Assembly: GCF_000264315.1 (NCBI RefSeq)
Contig: NZ_AJXU01000044.1
Location: 1-64,000, forward strand
DNA: 64,000 nt
Direction of reading: 5' to 3'
From: Rhodanobacter fulvus Jip2
GTDB lineage: Bacteria; Pseudomonadota; Gammaproteobacteria; Xanthomonadales; Rhodanobacteraceae
Shown: piece by piece, positions 30,152-41,901 of the stretch
How the letters are laid out: each line of letters starts with the position of its first letter
Numbering within the stretch: the stretch's first letter is position 1
Program-made: the position numbers and the translations under genes
The notes under the pieces: model-generated
The model's database searches: none
Seen by the model: only the letters and a program-made list of their open reading frames with translations
Told to the model about the DNA's origin: nothing

Positions 30152-30382
30152 GGGAAGCTCCTGGCTGAATCCTGCGGCTGGGATGATGACCACGGCGACG
30201 GTTGGCCGTCCCGGCAAATTTGCCAATTATCGCCCAAACGCGGGGAACTCGCGAACGAATACCCGCACGTTGGCGTCGCGGAATGGCGGAAAACGTATGC
30301 AACGCCGCGCGACGAGTAGACTTCGGCGACCGTCCACCCAGCATGGGCTCCGCACACCCATGGCGCAAACGCTTTTGATGAC

Positions 30383-31309
30383 ATGCAGCATTCGATGATT
30401 TCGACCACCCTGGCGGCAGTGTCGCTGCGTGATCTCGCGCTGGTGCAGGCGGTGCATCGCCATGCGAGTTTCAACAGCGCCGCGCGCGCCATGCACATCA
30501 GCCCGTCGGGCCTGTCGCATCAGGTACAGAAGGTGGAACAGGCGCTGGGCGCGCCGCTGTTCGAGCGCGGCGGGCGCAGCATCGTGCCCACTGCGGGCGG
30601 CCGTCGCCTGCTGCAGCAGATCGACGCGGTGCTGGCCGCCGCCGAGCACCTGCAGCAGCTGGCCCGTGCCGGTGCGGTGGCCTTTGGCGGTGAATTGCGG
30701 CTGGGTTTGCCGGCATCCCTGGGGCCGTACCTGTTGCCGCATCTCATCTCGCCGTTCCCGCAGCATTTTCCGGGCGCCCGGCTGGTGATTTCCGAAGGCA
30801 AGCCGCGCGGCCTGCTGCGCCGCCTGCACGAGGGTGAGCTGGATGCCGTGCTGGCGCCGTTGGTTCCCGCCATCAGCGGCATCGCGACGAAGCCGCTTTT
30901 TTTCGAGCCGTGGGAGCTGATGCTGCGCGCCGATCATGCGCTGGCCAGCCAGCGCAGCGTGACGCTGGAGCAGCTCGACCCGGCCCAGGCCACGCTGATG
31001 GCCGAGAGCCACGCCGACGGCCTGGGCGGGGATGGCGGCGATCACGGCCACGTGCAGGACGTCAGCCTGGAAAGCCTGGCGGCGCTGGTCAGCCTGCGCG
31101 GCGGCTACGCGCTGGTGCCAGCGCTGGCGCATGAGCGGCTGGCATCGATGCCCAATATCGTTCTGGCCAGGCTGAAAGGGCAGGCCACCGGCCGCGAGAT
31201 CGCGCTGTATTGGCGCGACGCCTCGCCGTGGCAGGACAACCTGCAGGTCTTCGCCACCTTGCTGCGCCGACTGGCGCGGGCACGCCCGGGGTTGAAGCTG
31301 CTGGGGTGA
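30383..31309 (+). CDS. OxyR-like LysR regulator lacking all cysteines
   Basis: A 308-residue LysR regulator. The effector half matches OxyR: LPASLGPYLLPHLISPFPQH, then DAVLAPLV, PLFFEPWELMLRADHALA and SLESLAALVSLRGGYALVPA. In OxyR the block between has the two redox cysteines (C199 and C208); here it reads MAESHADGLGGDGGDHG and the protein has no cysteine at all. It therefore cannot use the OxyR disulfide switch. It is divergent from acnA, a plausible target. A downstream start at the next Met (30395) is possible. Confidence 0.87.
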   Translation: MQHSMISTTLAAVSLRDLALVQAVHRHASFNSAARAMHISPSGLSHQVQKVEQALGAPLFERGGRSIVPTAGGRRLLQQIDAVLAAAEHLQQLARAGAVAFGGELRLGLPASLGPYLLPHLISPFPQHFPGARLVISEGKPRGLLRRLHEGELDAVLAPLVPAISGIATKPLFFEPWELMLRADHALASQRSVTLEQLDPAQATLMAESHADGLGGDGGDHGHVQDVSLESLAALVSLRGGYALVPALAHERLASMPNIVLARLKGQATGREIALYWRDASPWQDNLQVFATLLRRLARARPGLKLLG

Positions 31310-31327
31310 ATGCGGCGCGGCATCCTG

Positions 31328-31404
31328 TGTGGGAGCGACTTCAGTCGCGATGCCTCTGCTCTGGAACTCCAAAACAAGAGCGTCGCGACTGAAATGGCTC
31401 CTGC
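31328..31404. repeat. REP-like hairpin (tgtgggagcg family), second copy
   Basis: Arms gtgtgggagcgacttcagtc..gatgc and gcgtcgcgactgaa..ggctcctgc, nearly identical to 19889-19967, between convergent genes. Confidence 0.85.
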
Positions 31405-31421
31405 AAAGGCGGCGCCGCCGC

Positions 31422-32063
31422 TCAGCCGTTGTCCAGCATCGCGCCGGTCAGCAATCCACGCGCCAACATGCTGCACTGGCGTCGGTACAGCAGCAGTTGC
31501 CACTGGCGGCCACCCACCTGTCGCCACAACACGGCCGAACGCACGGCGGCCAGCAGGTTGGCGCGAATCTTCTCCACCACCGCCGGCTGCTGCAATTGCT
31601 GCGGGTTGCCGTTGACCATCACGCGCGGGGTCAGCAGGGACAGGGTGGATACGTACAGCTCGGCCAGCCGGCCCGTGACCTGTTGCGATGCCTGACCGAA
31701 ATGCTCCACCTGGCGTTGCGCCGCAACGATGCCCTGCTGCAACTGCTCAAGCAGGTCGGGGCGCGCGGACAAGCTGCGTTCCAGCCGCATCACGGTGACC
31801 ACCATGCGCGTCAGCGCCATGTCGCGGTCGCTTTCGTCCAGTTGCGACACCAGCCGGCGCAGGCCCGGTCGCATGGTGGCCACCGAACCGTACACACCCA
31901 CCACCGAGGGCGCGTCGATGCGGAAAATGCTGGCCACGCCGGCTTCCATCGCGGCGTCATCGCAGCGTCCTTCGTTGGCCAGCTTCTGGGCCAGCGAGCA
32001 CGCCTGGAAGATGCCAGCCAATGCCAGCACGCGCTCTTCATTCATCGAAAAAGTTTCAAACAC
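31422..32063 (-). CDS. hflD: Lysogenization regulator HflD homologue
   Basis: A 213-residue helical protein equal in length to E. coli HflD and placed beside mnmA, as in most gammaproteobacteria. Blocks VLALAGIFQACSLAQKLAN, GRLAELYVSTLSLLTPRVMV and NLLAAVRSAVLWRQVGGRQW match the family. HflD is a membrane-associated protein that binds phage lambda CII; its cellular role is unclear. The start is GTG at 32063, or ATG at 32045; neither has a clear ribosome site. Confidence 0.92.
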   Translation of the reverse strand: MFETFSMNEERVLALAGIFQACSLAQKLANEGRCDDAAMEAGVASIFRIDAPSVVGVYGSVATMRPGLRRLVSQLDESDRDMALTRMVVTVMRLERSLSARPDLLEQLQQGIVAAQRQVEHFGQASQQVTGRLAELYVSTLSLLTPRVMVNGNPQQLQQPAVVEKIRANLLAAVRSAVLWRQVGGRQWQLLLYRRQCSMLARGLLTGAMLDNG

Positions 32064-32081
32064 CAGAACGTGACTCGCTGC

Positions 32082-33191
32082 TCAAGAGGGGAGGAGAGGT
32101 GGCAAGCCACCATAAGTGGCGTCGGTGGCGGCGATCACGGCGCCACCGAGGCAGGCCTCGCCATCATAGAGAACCACCGACTGGCCGGGGGTGACGGCGC
32201 GCTGGGGTTCGTCGAAGCGTACTTCCAGCCGGTCGGCATGCACGGTGACTTCACAGGCCTGGTCGAGCTGGCGATAGCGGGTGCGGGCGGTGCAGCGAAA
32301 GTGCGGCGCGGGCGCCTCGCCGGCAACCCAGCTCGGCGTTTCCGTTTCCAGCCGGTGCGAGTGGAGCCAGTGATTCTCGCCACCCTGGGCCACGTACAGC
32401 ACATTGCTGGCGACATTCTTGCCCACCACGAACCAGGCCTCGCCACTGGCGCCATGGCGGCCGCCGATGCCCAGGCCGTTGCGCTGGCCCAGCGTGTAAT
32501 ACATCACGCCTTGATGCTCGCCGATCCGTTCCCCCTCGGGCGTACGCATCTCGCCGGGGCGGGCAGGGATGTACTGCGCCAGGAAGCTGCGGAAATCGCG
32601 TTCACCGATGAAGCAGATGCCGGTGGAATCCTTCTTGGCATGAGTGGGCAACGCCGCTTCGCGGGCCAGTTCGCGAACACGCGGTTTCTCGATGCCGCCC
32701 AGCGGAAACAGCGTGGCGGACAGCTGCTGCTGGCCCAGCGCGTGCAGGAAATAGCTCTGGTCCTTGGCCGCATCCACGGCGCGCAACAGCCGGTAGCGAC
32801 CGTCGCGCCGATCCACGCGGGCGTAGTGGCCGGTGGCGATCTTCTCCGCGCCCAGCGCCTGCGCCTCGTGCAGAAACGTCTTGAACTTGATCTCCCGGTT
32901 GCACAGCACGTCGGGATTCGGCGTCCGGCCGGCGCGGTATTCGTCGAGAAAATGGGCGAACACGCCATCCCAGTACTCCGCCGCGAAATTGCGCGCGTGG
33001 AACGGAATGCCCAGCCGCCCGCATACCGCCACCGCGTCCTTGCGGTCGGCATCGGTGGTGCATGGCCCGCTGCGCTCGTCTTCCTCCCAGTTCTGCATGA
33101 ACAGGCCCTCGACCTCGTGGCCGGCTTGTTGCAAAAGCAAGGCGGCGACCGAGGAATCGACGCCACCGGAAATGCCCAGCATCACTTTCAT
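32082..33191 (-). CDS. mnmA: tRNA-specific 2-thiouridylase
   Basis: A 369-residue enzyme placing sulfur at U34 of Lys, Glu and Gln tRNAs. The N-terminal PP-loop is [15 protein letters not shown]; the catalytic cysteines are C97 (TPNPDVLCN) and C193 ([11 protein letters not shown]), the second carrying the persulfide. The start [14 protein letters not shown] is canonical; the open frame continues 177 codons upstream only because it is antisense to nothing and overlaps the nudix gene. It overlaps that gene by 4 bp. Confidence 0.97.
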   Translation of the reverse strand: MKVMLGISGGVDSSVAALLLQQAGHEVEGLFMQNWEEDERSGPCTTDADRKDAVAVCGRLGIPFHARNFAAEYWDGVFAHFLDEYRAGRTPNPDVLCNREIKFKTFLHEAQALGAEKIATGHYARVDRRDGRYRLLRAVDAAKDQSYFLHALGQQQLSATLFPLGGIEKPRVRELAREAALPTHAKKDSTGICFIGERDFRSFLAQYIPARPGEMRTPEGERIGEHQGVMYYTLGQRNGLGIGGRHGASGEAWFVVGKNVASNVLYVAQGGENHWLHSHRLETETPSWVAGEAPAPHFRCTARTRYRQLDQACEVTVHADRLEVRFDEPQRAVTPGQSVVLYDGEACLGGAVIAATDATYGGLPPLLPS

Positions 33192-33697
33192 GCGGGCGTG
33201 TCCGGCGGGTTGCCCGGCAGGTAATCCAGCGCCCGCAACGGCAGGCGTTGGCCCGCCAGCCAGGCGTCGATGCTGAGCAGCACCAGCGGGCTGCGCAGGC
33301 GATCGCCCAGGGCGGCGATTTCGGCGCGGGTGAGCCACAGCGCGCGACGGATACCGGTGTCCAGCGGCCGTGCGGGATCGTGGCTCAGCGCACGCGCCGC
33401 GAAGCTGAAGCGCACTACGCCATCGCCATGCTCGGTACTGCGCCATTGCTGCACGCCGATGAGGTGCTGCAACTCGACCGTCCAGCCGGTTTCCTCCAGC
33501 GTCTCGCGCAACGCGGCGTCGGTGAGGCTTTCGTGATCTTCCAGGTGACCCGCGGGCTGGTTGTAGGCGAGGCGACCGCAGGCCTCTTCCTCGACCATCA
33601 GGTAACGGTCGCCATCGGCGACCACGCAGGCCACCGTGACATGGGGACACCAGACAGTTCGCGGGGTAGGGGGAGCGGACACGGGTAAATCGGACAT
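33188..33697 (-). CDS. nudJ: Nudix hydrolase (NudJ-like phosphatase)
   Basis: A 169-residue hydrolase. The Nudix box [22 protein letters not shown] is intact (G-X5-E-X7-RE-X2-EE-X-G), after [19 protein letters not shown]. NudJ removes phosphates from thiamin pyrophosphate precursors and nucleotides and is commonly encoded upstream of mnmA and hflD, as here. The start [10 protein letters not shown] gives the family N-terminus; a 15-residue extension is possible. It is divergent from clpS. Confidence 0.9.
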   Translation of the reverse strand: MSDLPVSAPPTPRTVWCPHVTVACVVADGDRYLMVEEEACGRLAYNQPAGHLEDHESLTDAALRETLEETGWTVELQHLIGVQQWRSTEHGDGVVRFSFAARALSHDPARPLDTGIRRALWLTRAEIAALGDRLRSPLVLLSIDAWLAGQRLPLRALDYLPGNPPDTPA

Positions 33698-33807
33698 GGG
33701 CAGGTACTGGAAAAGCGCCCATTGTGCCATTACCTCATGCACTTCTCGCTGCGGGGCGCAAGCGGCCGCAGCGTATACTCGACATCGAAATCATCACTCA
33801 AGAACTC

Positions 33808-34134
33808 ATGGCCCACGAATCCGAACACGAACATGATCACGGCCGGGGACTGGCGGTGGAATCGGCCAAGCCGGAGGTGGCGCGACCACCCCTGTTTCGG
33901 GTATTGCTGCTCAACGACGACTTCACCCCGATGGATTTTGTGGTTGAAGTGTTGCGTGGCTTCTTCAACCTCGACCAGGAGCAGGCGGTACAGGTGATGT
34001 TGCACGTGCATACTCGTGGACGCGGCGTTTGCGGGGTTTTTACCCGGGAGGTGGCCGAGACCAAGGTGACTCAGGTAAACGAATATTCACGCGCTCATCA
34101 GCACCCGTTGTTGTGCACTATGGAAAAGGCTTGA
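33808..34134 (+). CDS. clpS: ClpS adaptor of the ClpAP protease
   Basis: A 108-residue protein. The N-terminal arm is charged and His-rich ([14 protein letters not shown]), followed by the folded core with [20 protein letters not shown], the N-end-rule binding pocket, and [19 protein letters not shown]. It delivers substrates with bulky N-terminal residues to ClpA. The ATG at 33808 is the family start. It is 64 bp upstream of clpA. Confidence 0.96.
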   Translation: MAHESEHEHDHGRGLAVESAKPEVARPPLFRVLLLNDDFTPMDFVVEVLRGFFNLDQEQAVQVMLHVHTRGRGVCGVFTREVAETKVTQVNEYSRAHQHPLLCTMEKA

Positions 34135-34198
34135 GCACCCCCATTTTGGTGGGCATGGCGACAGTAAGTCGCTTCCAACCTCAGCGGAGTCGATCCGA

Positions 34199-36466
<2,268 letters not shown>

Positions 36467-36497
36467 CCGGTACTGCGCTCAAACGCGAGGCAAAACA

Positions 36498-36523
36498 AAG
36501 GCGGCGCATTGCGCCGCCTTTTG
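36498..36523. terminator. Terminator after clpA
   Basis: Perfect stem aaggcggcgc/gcgccgcctt with loop att, followed by tttgt, between convergent clpA and infA. Confidence 0.88.
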
Positions 36524-36601
36524 TCTCCGAGCATCCGGATCGCGCCGGTTGAGTGCAGGCCGTGGCGAAGCCAACGGGCCGGCTACTACCTCAACACCGG
36601 T

Positions 36602-36820
36602 TTACTTCATGCGGTAGGTAATCCGCCCCTTGCTCAGGTCGTACGGGGTCATTTCGATCTTGACCTTGTCGCCCGTGAGGATGCGGATGTAATGCTTGCG
36701 CATGCGGCCGGAAATATGGGCGATGACAACATGCCCATTCTCCAGTTGTACGCGAAACATGGTGTTGGGCAAGGTCTCCTGGACCGTACCCTCCATTTCG
36801 ATGACGTCGTCTTTTGCCAT
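36602..36820 (-). CDS. infA: Translation initiation factor IF-1
   Basis: A 72-residue OB-fold protein: [20 protein letters not shown], then [21 protein letters not shown] and a C-terminus ending RITYRMK, the standard IF-1 sequence. It binds the 30S A site during initiation. Its position beside clpA matches the conserved gammaproteobacterial order. Confidence 0.98.
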   Translation of the reverse strand: MAKDDVIEMEGTVQETLPNTMFRVQLENGHVVIAHISGRMRKHYIRILTGDKVKIEMTPYDLSKGRITYRMK

Positions 36821-36921
36821 GTGGTCCGGTGTTCGTGCACAGCCATCGTGGCTGCGTAAGCCGACGAGTATGCCACGGATGTGGCCCTGGTCAAAGAATC
36901 ATCAGTCGCGACCGCCCGGGG

Positions 36922-37197
36922 TCAGGCGAAGTGCTCGTCGAGCTTGCGCTGGATTTCCTGCTCGATCATGCCTTTCATCGGCGACAGCATCAGGCCCAGT
37001 TCGGCGTTGACGAGGATCTCGCTGGCACCGATGGCGATGTCGCCCTTGACGCCGGGTCGGGTGAAACGCAATGCATCACCCTGCCACTCGCACGCCATGC
37101 CGAACTTTTCGCGCATGCGCGCGGCGATCTGGTCGATCACCGAACGGGCCTCGGCAGGCGTCATCTGGTGGGGGCGTTTCAGTTGGATTCTGGACAT
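36922..37197 (-). CDS. Polyhydroxyalkanoic acid system family protein
   Basis: A 91-residue protein of the PHA granule region family (PF09650 by recollection): SRIQLKRPHQMTPAEARSVI then DQIAARMREKFGMACEWQGD and LMLSPMKGMIEQEIQRKLDE. It is often found outside PHA operons with unknown function; no phaC is nearby. It is divergent from the FHA gene. Confidence 0.85.
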   Translation of the reverse strand: MSRIQLKRPHQMTPAEARSVIDQIAARMREKFGMACEWQGDALRFTRPGVKGDIAIGASEILVNAELGLMLSPMKGMIEQEIQRKLDEHFA

Positions 37198-37306
37198 GCC
37201 GCGCTCCGCAGTAAGCCGCGTAGTTTAAGGCAGCGATGCCTTCAGTGGCACGGCGGTTTGGCGCGCTGCGCATGCTAGAGTTTCGCTTCTCCCGCCTGGT
37301 ACAGCG

Positions 37307-38068
37307 ATGCGCATCGAGTTTCCCCGTTCGGCCCGCGAGGACTTCCTCTGGACGCAGCCTCAACTGCGCATCGGCAGCGCGCCCGACAACGACCTGGTGC
37401 TGGCGGCCAGCCATGCCGCGGAACATCACGTGCGGATCCAGCACGATCGTCGCGGCTGGGTGCTGCAGGTGCTTTCCGCCGCCGCGCGCATCCATGTGAA
37501 CGCGCGGCCCGTGCGCGAGCGGGCATTGCTGCGCGCCGGTGATGTGGTCAGCGTGGGCGGTTGCCGCATGTTGTTGCGCGATGACGAGGACCCGGCGCGG
37601 CGCCCGGCCTTGCAGGTGTCGCAGGAAGGGCGTTGCACCGTGGCGCTGCGTGCCGTGGGTGGGCCGCTGTCGGGGCGCGTGCTGTCGTTGCGCGACAGTC
37701 TCGAGCTGGGCTCGCAGAGCCGCCTGCCGCTCGACCTGCCGCAAGGCGAGCAGGCCTCGCTGCGCATTTTCTGGCACGACGGCGAACTGATGCTGGAGGC
37801 CGGCCAGGCTTCGGCCAGTTACCCCTTGCGCGTCAACGGGGTAGTGACCGGGCGGGTGGCACTGCAGCCGGGCGACCAGGTCGGCGTGGCCTCGCATCGC
37901 TTCGTGGTGGATGCGCCCGGCATGATGCCCGAGGCGCCCATGCCCGAGTTGTATCTGCCGGCGGCGCCCGAAAGCGTGGCAGGCCCGCGCGGTGAAGTCT
38001 GGTGGCTCATCGTGACCGCAGCCGTGCTGGCGCTGGGTATCGCGATGGTGTTGCTGATCCGTTTCTGA
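37307..38068 (+). CDS. FHA-domain membrane protein
   Basis: A 253-residue protein. The N-terminal FHA-like domain (about 1-90) has LRIGSAPDNDLVL and AAEHHVRIQH, the G..S..H phosphothreonine-binding pattern, and a second related half (LELGSQSRLPLDLP, residues about 120-200). A single membrane helix (EVWWLIVTAAVLALGIAMVL) ends the protein. It probably reads phosphothreonine signals at the inner membrane. No kinase is in the window. It precedes serC by 82 bp. Confidence 0.82.
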   Translation: MRIEFPRSAREDFLWTQPQLRIGSAPDNDLVLAASHAAEHHVRIQHDRRGWVLQVLSAAARIHVNARPVRERALLRAGDVVSVGGCRMLLRDDEDPARRPALQVSQEGRCTVALRAVGGPLSGRVLSLRDSLELGSQSRLPLDLPQGEQASLRIFWHDGELMLEAGQASASYPLRVNGVVTGRVALQPGDQVGVASHRFVVDAPGMMPEAPMPELYLPAAPESVAGPRGEVWWLIVTAAVLALGIAMVLLIRF

Positions 38069-38150
38069 AGCGTGCCGGCGACATCAGGGCGCTTGACCGG
38101 CGGTTGTTGCGCTGCGCCATAATACTTGACCTACCTAGGGAGCCATCGCA

Positions 38151-39236
38151 GTGAGCAGAATCTGGAATTTCAGCGCTGGTCCGGCGGCGTTGCCGCTGGC
38201 CGTGCTCGAACGTGCGCAGCGTGACATGCTGGACTGGAACGGCAGCGGCGCATCGGTGATGGAGCAATCCCACCGCGGCAAGCGCTTTGGCGAACTGGCT
38301 GCGCAGACCGAAGCCGACCTGCGCCAGCTGATGGCCATTCCGGATGATTACGCGGTGCTGTTCCTGCAGGGCGGCGCCACCCAGCATTTCGCCCAGATCC
38401 CGATGAATCTGGCGGCCGCTGACGGCAGCGCCGATTACCTGATCACCGGCCACTGGGGCGAAAAGGCCGCCAGTGAAGCGGCGCCGTACGTGCGGGTGAA
38501 CGTGGCCGCCAGCAGCAAGGCGCAAAACTACCTGCGCATGCCGCCGCGCGAGGAATGGCAGCTCGATCCGAATGCCGCCTACGTGCACTACACCTCCAAC
38601 GAAACGATCCACGGCGTGGAATACCACGACATCCCCGATGTGGGCGACGTGCCGCTGGTGGCGGACATGTCGTCCAACATCCTGTCCGAGCCCATCGATG
38701 TTTCGCGGTTCGGGCTGATCTACGCCGGCGCGCAGAAAAACATCGGCCCGGCCGGCTTCGTGGTGATGGTGATGCGCCGCGACCTGCTGCAGCGGGCCAC
38801 GCGCCCGATGGCGCGGATTCTTCGCTACGCCGAGCACGCCGCCGCCGGCTCGATGCTCAACACGCCCAATACCTGGGGCTGGTACATCACCGGCCTGACC
38901 CTGCAATGGCTGAAGGAGCAGGGCGGTCTGGCGGCCATGGCCGAGCGAAATCGCGTCAAGGCCGAGACGTTGTACCGGGCCATCGATGGCTCGGGCGGCT
39001 ATTACCGCAATCCGGTCGATGTGGCCGCGCGTTCGCGCATGAACGTACCTTTCACCCTGCACGACAGCACGCTCGATGCCGTTTTCCTGCAGGAATCCGA
39101 GGCGGCCGGACTGATGGCGCTCAAGGGCCACAAGGCGCTTGGCGGCATGCGCGCGTCGCTGTACAACGCGGTGCCGCCCGAGGCGGTCGAGGCGCTGACG
39201 GGCTTCATGCAGGACTTTGCCAAGCGCCACGGGTAA
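38151..39236 (+). CDS. serC: Phosphoserine aminotransferase
   Basis: A 361-residue PLP enzyme making 3-phosphoserine and also acting in vitamin B6 synthesis. The start is GTG at 38151 with aggga nearby: SRIWNFSAGPAALPLAVLER. The PLP lysine lies in YAGAQKNIGPAGF; GLTLQWLKEQGG and GMRASLYNAVPPEAVEALTG match the family. Length equals E. coli SerC (362). It heads serC-pheA-aroA, feeding serine and aromatic amino acids. Confidence 0.97.
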   Translation: MSRIWNFSAGPAALPLAVLERAQRDMLDWNGSGASVMEQSHRGKRFGELAAQTEADLRQLMAIPDDYAVLFLQGGATQHFAQIPMNLAAADGSADYLITGHWGEKAASEAAPYVRVNVAASSKAQNYLRMPPREEWQLDPNAAYVHYTSNETIHGVEYHDIPDVGDVPLVADMSSNILSEPIDVSRFGLIYAGAQKNIGPAGFVVMVMRRDLLQRATRPMARILRYAEHAAAGSMLNTPNTWGWYITGLTLQWLKEQGGLAAMAERNRVKAETLYRAIDGSGGYYRNPVDVAARSRMNVPFTLHDSTLDAVFLQESEAAGLMALKGHKALGGMRASLYNAVPPEAVEALTGFMQDFAKRHG

Positions 39237-39309
39237 TGGCCGGGAACGGGCTCTTCAGGCAAGATGCCCGTTCATCATTTGGACTTCTTTCCATCCAGGC
39301 GGCTGAACC

Positions 39310-40398
39310 ATGAGCGACCCCAAGATCTCGCTGAGTGACATGCGCGAGCGCATCGACAGCATCGACCGCCAGATCCAGGAGCTGATTTCCGAGCGTGCGC
39401 GCCGCGCGCAGGAAGTGGCACAGGTGAAGGGCGCCGGGCTTTCCGCGATCGACTACTACCGCCCCGAGCGCGAGGCGCACGTGCTGCGCATGGTGGTCGA
39501 CCGCAACGACGGCCCGTTGCCCGATACGGAAATGGTGCGGCTATTCCGCGAAATCATGTCGTCCTGCCTGGCGCAGGAAGACCCCCTGAAGATCGGCTAC
39601 CTCGGCCCCGAGGGCACCTTCAGCGAACAGGCCGTGCGCAAGCATTTCGGCCATGCCGCCTACAGCCTGCCGCTGGGCAGCATCGAGGAAGTGTTCCAGG
39701 AAGTGGCCGCCGGCAATGCCGATTTCGGCGTGGTGCCGGTGGAAAATTCCGGACAGGGCATGATCCAGATAACGCTGGATCTGTTCCTCACCTCCGAGGC
39801 GATCATCTGCGGCGAGGTGGAGCTGCGCGTGCATCAGTGCCTGCATTCGCAGAACGGCCGGCTGGAAGACGTCAAGCGCGTCTATGCCCACGCGCAATCG
39901 CTGCAGCAGTGCAAGAGCTGGCTGCGGCTGAACCTGCCTACCGCGGAATGCATCGCCGTCAGCAGCAATGCCGAGGCCGCGCGGCTGGCGCGTCATGCCG
40001 ACGACGTGGCCGCCATCGCCGGCGAAACCGCCGGGCGCGTGTACGGCCTGAAAACCGTGGCCGAGGCGATCGAGGATCGCGCCGACAACACCACCCGCTT
40101 CCTGGTCATCGGTCGCTCGCTGTTCCCGCCGTCGGGCAATGACCGCACCTCGCTGCTGGTCACCGTCAACGACAAGCCCGGCGCGCTGTACGACGTGCTC
40201 AGCCCGCTGGCCAGGCACAAGGTCAGCATGAACCGCATCGAGTCCCGGCCGGCGCATACCGGCAAGTGGCAATACGCCTTCTTCATCGACATCTCCGGCC
40301 ACATTTCCGACGAGGGCGTGCAGGCGGCGGTGAAGGAGATCGACGGCAACGCCGGCACCGTGCGTGTGCTCGGTTCCTACCCGGTGGCATTGCCTTGA
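39310..40398 (+). CDS. pheA: Bifunctional chorismate mutase/prephenate dehydratase
   Basis: A 362-residue P-protein for phenylalanine synthesis. The chorismate mutase helix bundle covers about residues 5-90 (ISLSDMRERIDSIDRQIQE). The dehydratase domain (about 95-275) has IGYLGPEGTFSEQAV and the catalytic TTRFLVIG. A C-terminal ACT domain (about 285-360) with NDKPGALYDVLS and IESRP senses phenylalanine. It is 73 bp after serC and 17 bp before aroA. Confidence 0.97.
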   Translation: MSDPKISLSDMRERIDSIDRQIQELISERARRAQEVAQVKGAGLSAIDYYRPEREAHVLRMVVDRNDGPLPDTEMVRLFREIMSSCLAQEDPLKIGYLGPEGTFSEQAVRKHFGHAAYSLPLGSIEEVFQEVAAGNADFGVVPVENSGQGMIQITLDLFLTSEAIICGEVELRVHQCLHSQNGRLEDVKRVYAHAQSLQQCKSWLRLNLPTAECIAVSSNAEAARLARHADDVAAIAGETAGRVYGLKTVAEAIEDRADNTTRFLVIGRSLFPPSGNDRTSLLVTVNDKPGALYDVLSPLARHKVSMNRIESRPAHTGKWQYAFFIDISGHISDEGVQAAVKEIDGNAGTVRVLGSYPVALP

Positions 40399-40415
40399 AC
40401 GCAGGAGAGGGTGGA

Positions 40416-41720
40416 GTGAATTCATTTGACTGGGTCAGTGGCCAGGGCCAGCCATTGCACGGCAGCGTGCGTATTCCCGGTGACAAGTCGATTTCCCATC
40501 GTTCGTTGATGCTGTCTGCGCTGGCTGACGGCACGTCGCGCATCCGCGGCTTTCTCGAAGGTGAGGACACCCGCGCCACGGCGGCGGTCCTGTCGCAGCT
40601 CGGGGTGAAGATTGAAACACCCGCCGATGGCGAGCGTCTGGTGCACGGCGTGGGCCTGCACGGTTTGCGCGCCGCGGCGGAACCGCTCGATTGCGGCAAC
40701 GCCGGCACCGGCATGCGCCTGCTGGCGGGTTTGCTGGCGGGGCAGGCGTTCGACAGCACATTGATCGGCGATGCCTCGCTGTCGAAGCGCCCCATGCGAC
40801 GGGTCACCGATCCGCTGGGCCAGATGGGCGCGCGCATCGATACGCAGGAAGGTCTGCCGCCACTGCATATCCATGGCGTGCAGCCATTGCATGGCATTCG
40901 CTACGCGTTGCCGGTGGCCAGCGCCCAGGTGAAGTCAGCCCTGCTGCTGGCCGGGCTGTACGCGGCCGGCAGCACCGAGATCATCGAGCCACATCCCACC
41001 CGCGATTACACCGAGCGGATGCTGGCGGCGTTCGGCTGGCCGATCACGTTTTCACCGGGCAGCGCGAAGCTCGATGGCGGCCATGCCTTGCGCGCCACCG
41101 ATGTCGACGTGCCGGCGGATTTTTCCTCGGCGGCGTTCTTCCTGGTGGCTGCCAGCATCGTGCCCGGCTCCGAGTTGCGCCTGCCCGCGGTGGGTCTCAA
41201 CCCGCGCCGTACCGGTCTGCTGCAGGCGTTGCGGTTGATGGGCGCGGATATCCAGGTTGAAAACCCCCGCGAAAGCGGTGGCGAGCCGGTGGGTGATCTG
41301 CTGGTGCGCCACGCGCCGCTGCACGGCATCGAACTGCCCGAGGCGCTGGTGCCGGACATGATCGATGAGTTCCCGATCCTGTTCATCGCTGCCGCGGTGG
41401 CCAGCGGCCGCACCGTGGTGCGCGGCGCCGCCGAGCTGCGGGTGAAGGAATCCGATCGCCTCGCCAGCATGGCCACCGGCCTGCGCGCGCTGGGCGCACG
41501 CATCGAGGAAACGCCCGATGGCGCGATCATCGACGGCGGCGCGCTGGGCGGTGGCGAGGTGCAGACCCACATGGATCACCGCATCGCCATGAGCTTCACC
41601 GTGGCCGGCCTGGTCGCCACCGCGCCGGTACGCGTGCGCGATTGCAGCCATGTTGCCACCTCGTTCCCCGGCTACCGGGAACTGGCCAACGCCTGCGGTT
41701 TCGCCATCGCATCCGTGTAG
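40416..41720 (+). CDS. aroA: EPSP synthase (3-phosphoshikimate 1-carboxyvinyltransferase)
   Basis: A 434-residue enzyme of the shikimate pathway. Conserved blocks are PGDKSISHRSLMLSALA, GNAGTGMRLLAGLLAGQ, SKRPMRRVTDPL, DYTERMLAAFG and KESDRLASMATGL. I chose the GTG at 40416 (VNSFDWVSGQ), which follows caggagagg at a good distance; the open frame extends further upstream inside pheA. The stop codon falls inside a REP-like repeat. Confidence 0.95.
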   Translation: MNSFDWVSGQGQPLHGSVRIPGDKSISHRSLMLSALADGTSRIRGFLEGEDTRATAAVLSQLGVKIETPADGERLVHGVGLHGLRAAAEPLDCGNAGTGMRLLAGLLAGQAFDSTLIGDASLSKRPMRRVTDPLGQMGARIDTQEGLPPLHIHGVQPLHGIRYALPVASAQVKSALLLAGLYAAGSTEIIEPHPTRDYTERMLAAFGWPITFSPGSAKLDGGHALRATDVDVPADFSSAAFFLVAASIVPGSELRLPAVGLNPRRTGLLQALRLMGADIQVENPRESGGEPVGDLLVRHAPLHGIELPEALVPDMIDEFPILFIAAAVASGRTVVRGAAELRVKESDRLASMATGLRALGARIEETPDGAIIDGGALGGGEVQTHMDHRIAMSFTVAGLVATAPVRVRDCSHVATSFPGYRELANACGFAIASV

Positions 41721-41849
41721 GAGCGCACCTTGTGCGCGACGGCTTTTGCGGGATTCGGGATGACCGGACATTCGTCTGTTGAAAGCCGGGATTCGGGATT
41801 CGCAAGAGAGAGCAAGAGCAAGAACATCGCGCACACGTCGCGCTCCTAC
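41716..41849. repeat. REP-like repeat overlapping the aroA stop
   Basis: Outer arms tgtaggagcgcac and gtcgcgctcctacc bracket about 105 bp containing a doubled gggattcgggat. It begins at the aroA stop (gtgtag) and lies before kdsB. The stop codon itself is repeat sequence. Confidence 0.75.
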
Positions 41850-41901
41850 CTTGTTTCCGGGGCGGCGAGGTAGGCTTGGCGCCTTGATTGCCGAGACCGC
41901 C

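Noticed and set aside
32082-33722. 546-residue MnmA with N-terminal extension
   Set aside because: The extra 177 codons overlap the nudix gene in another frame; the conserved start [10 protein letters not shown] is used instead.
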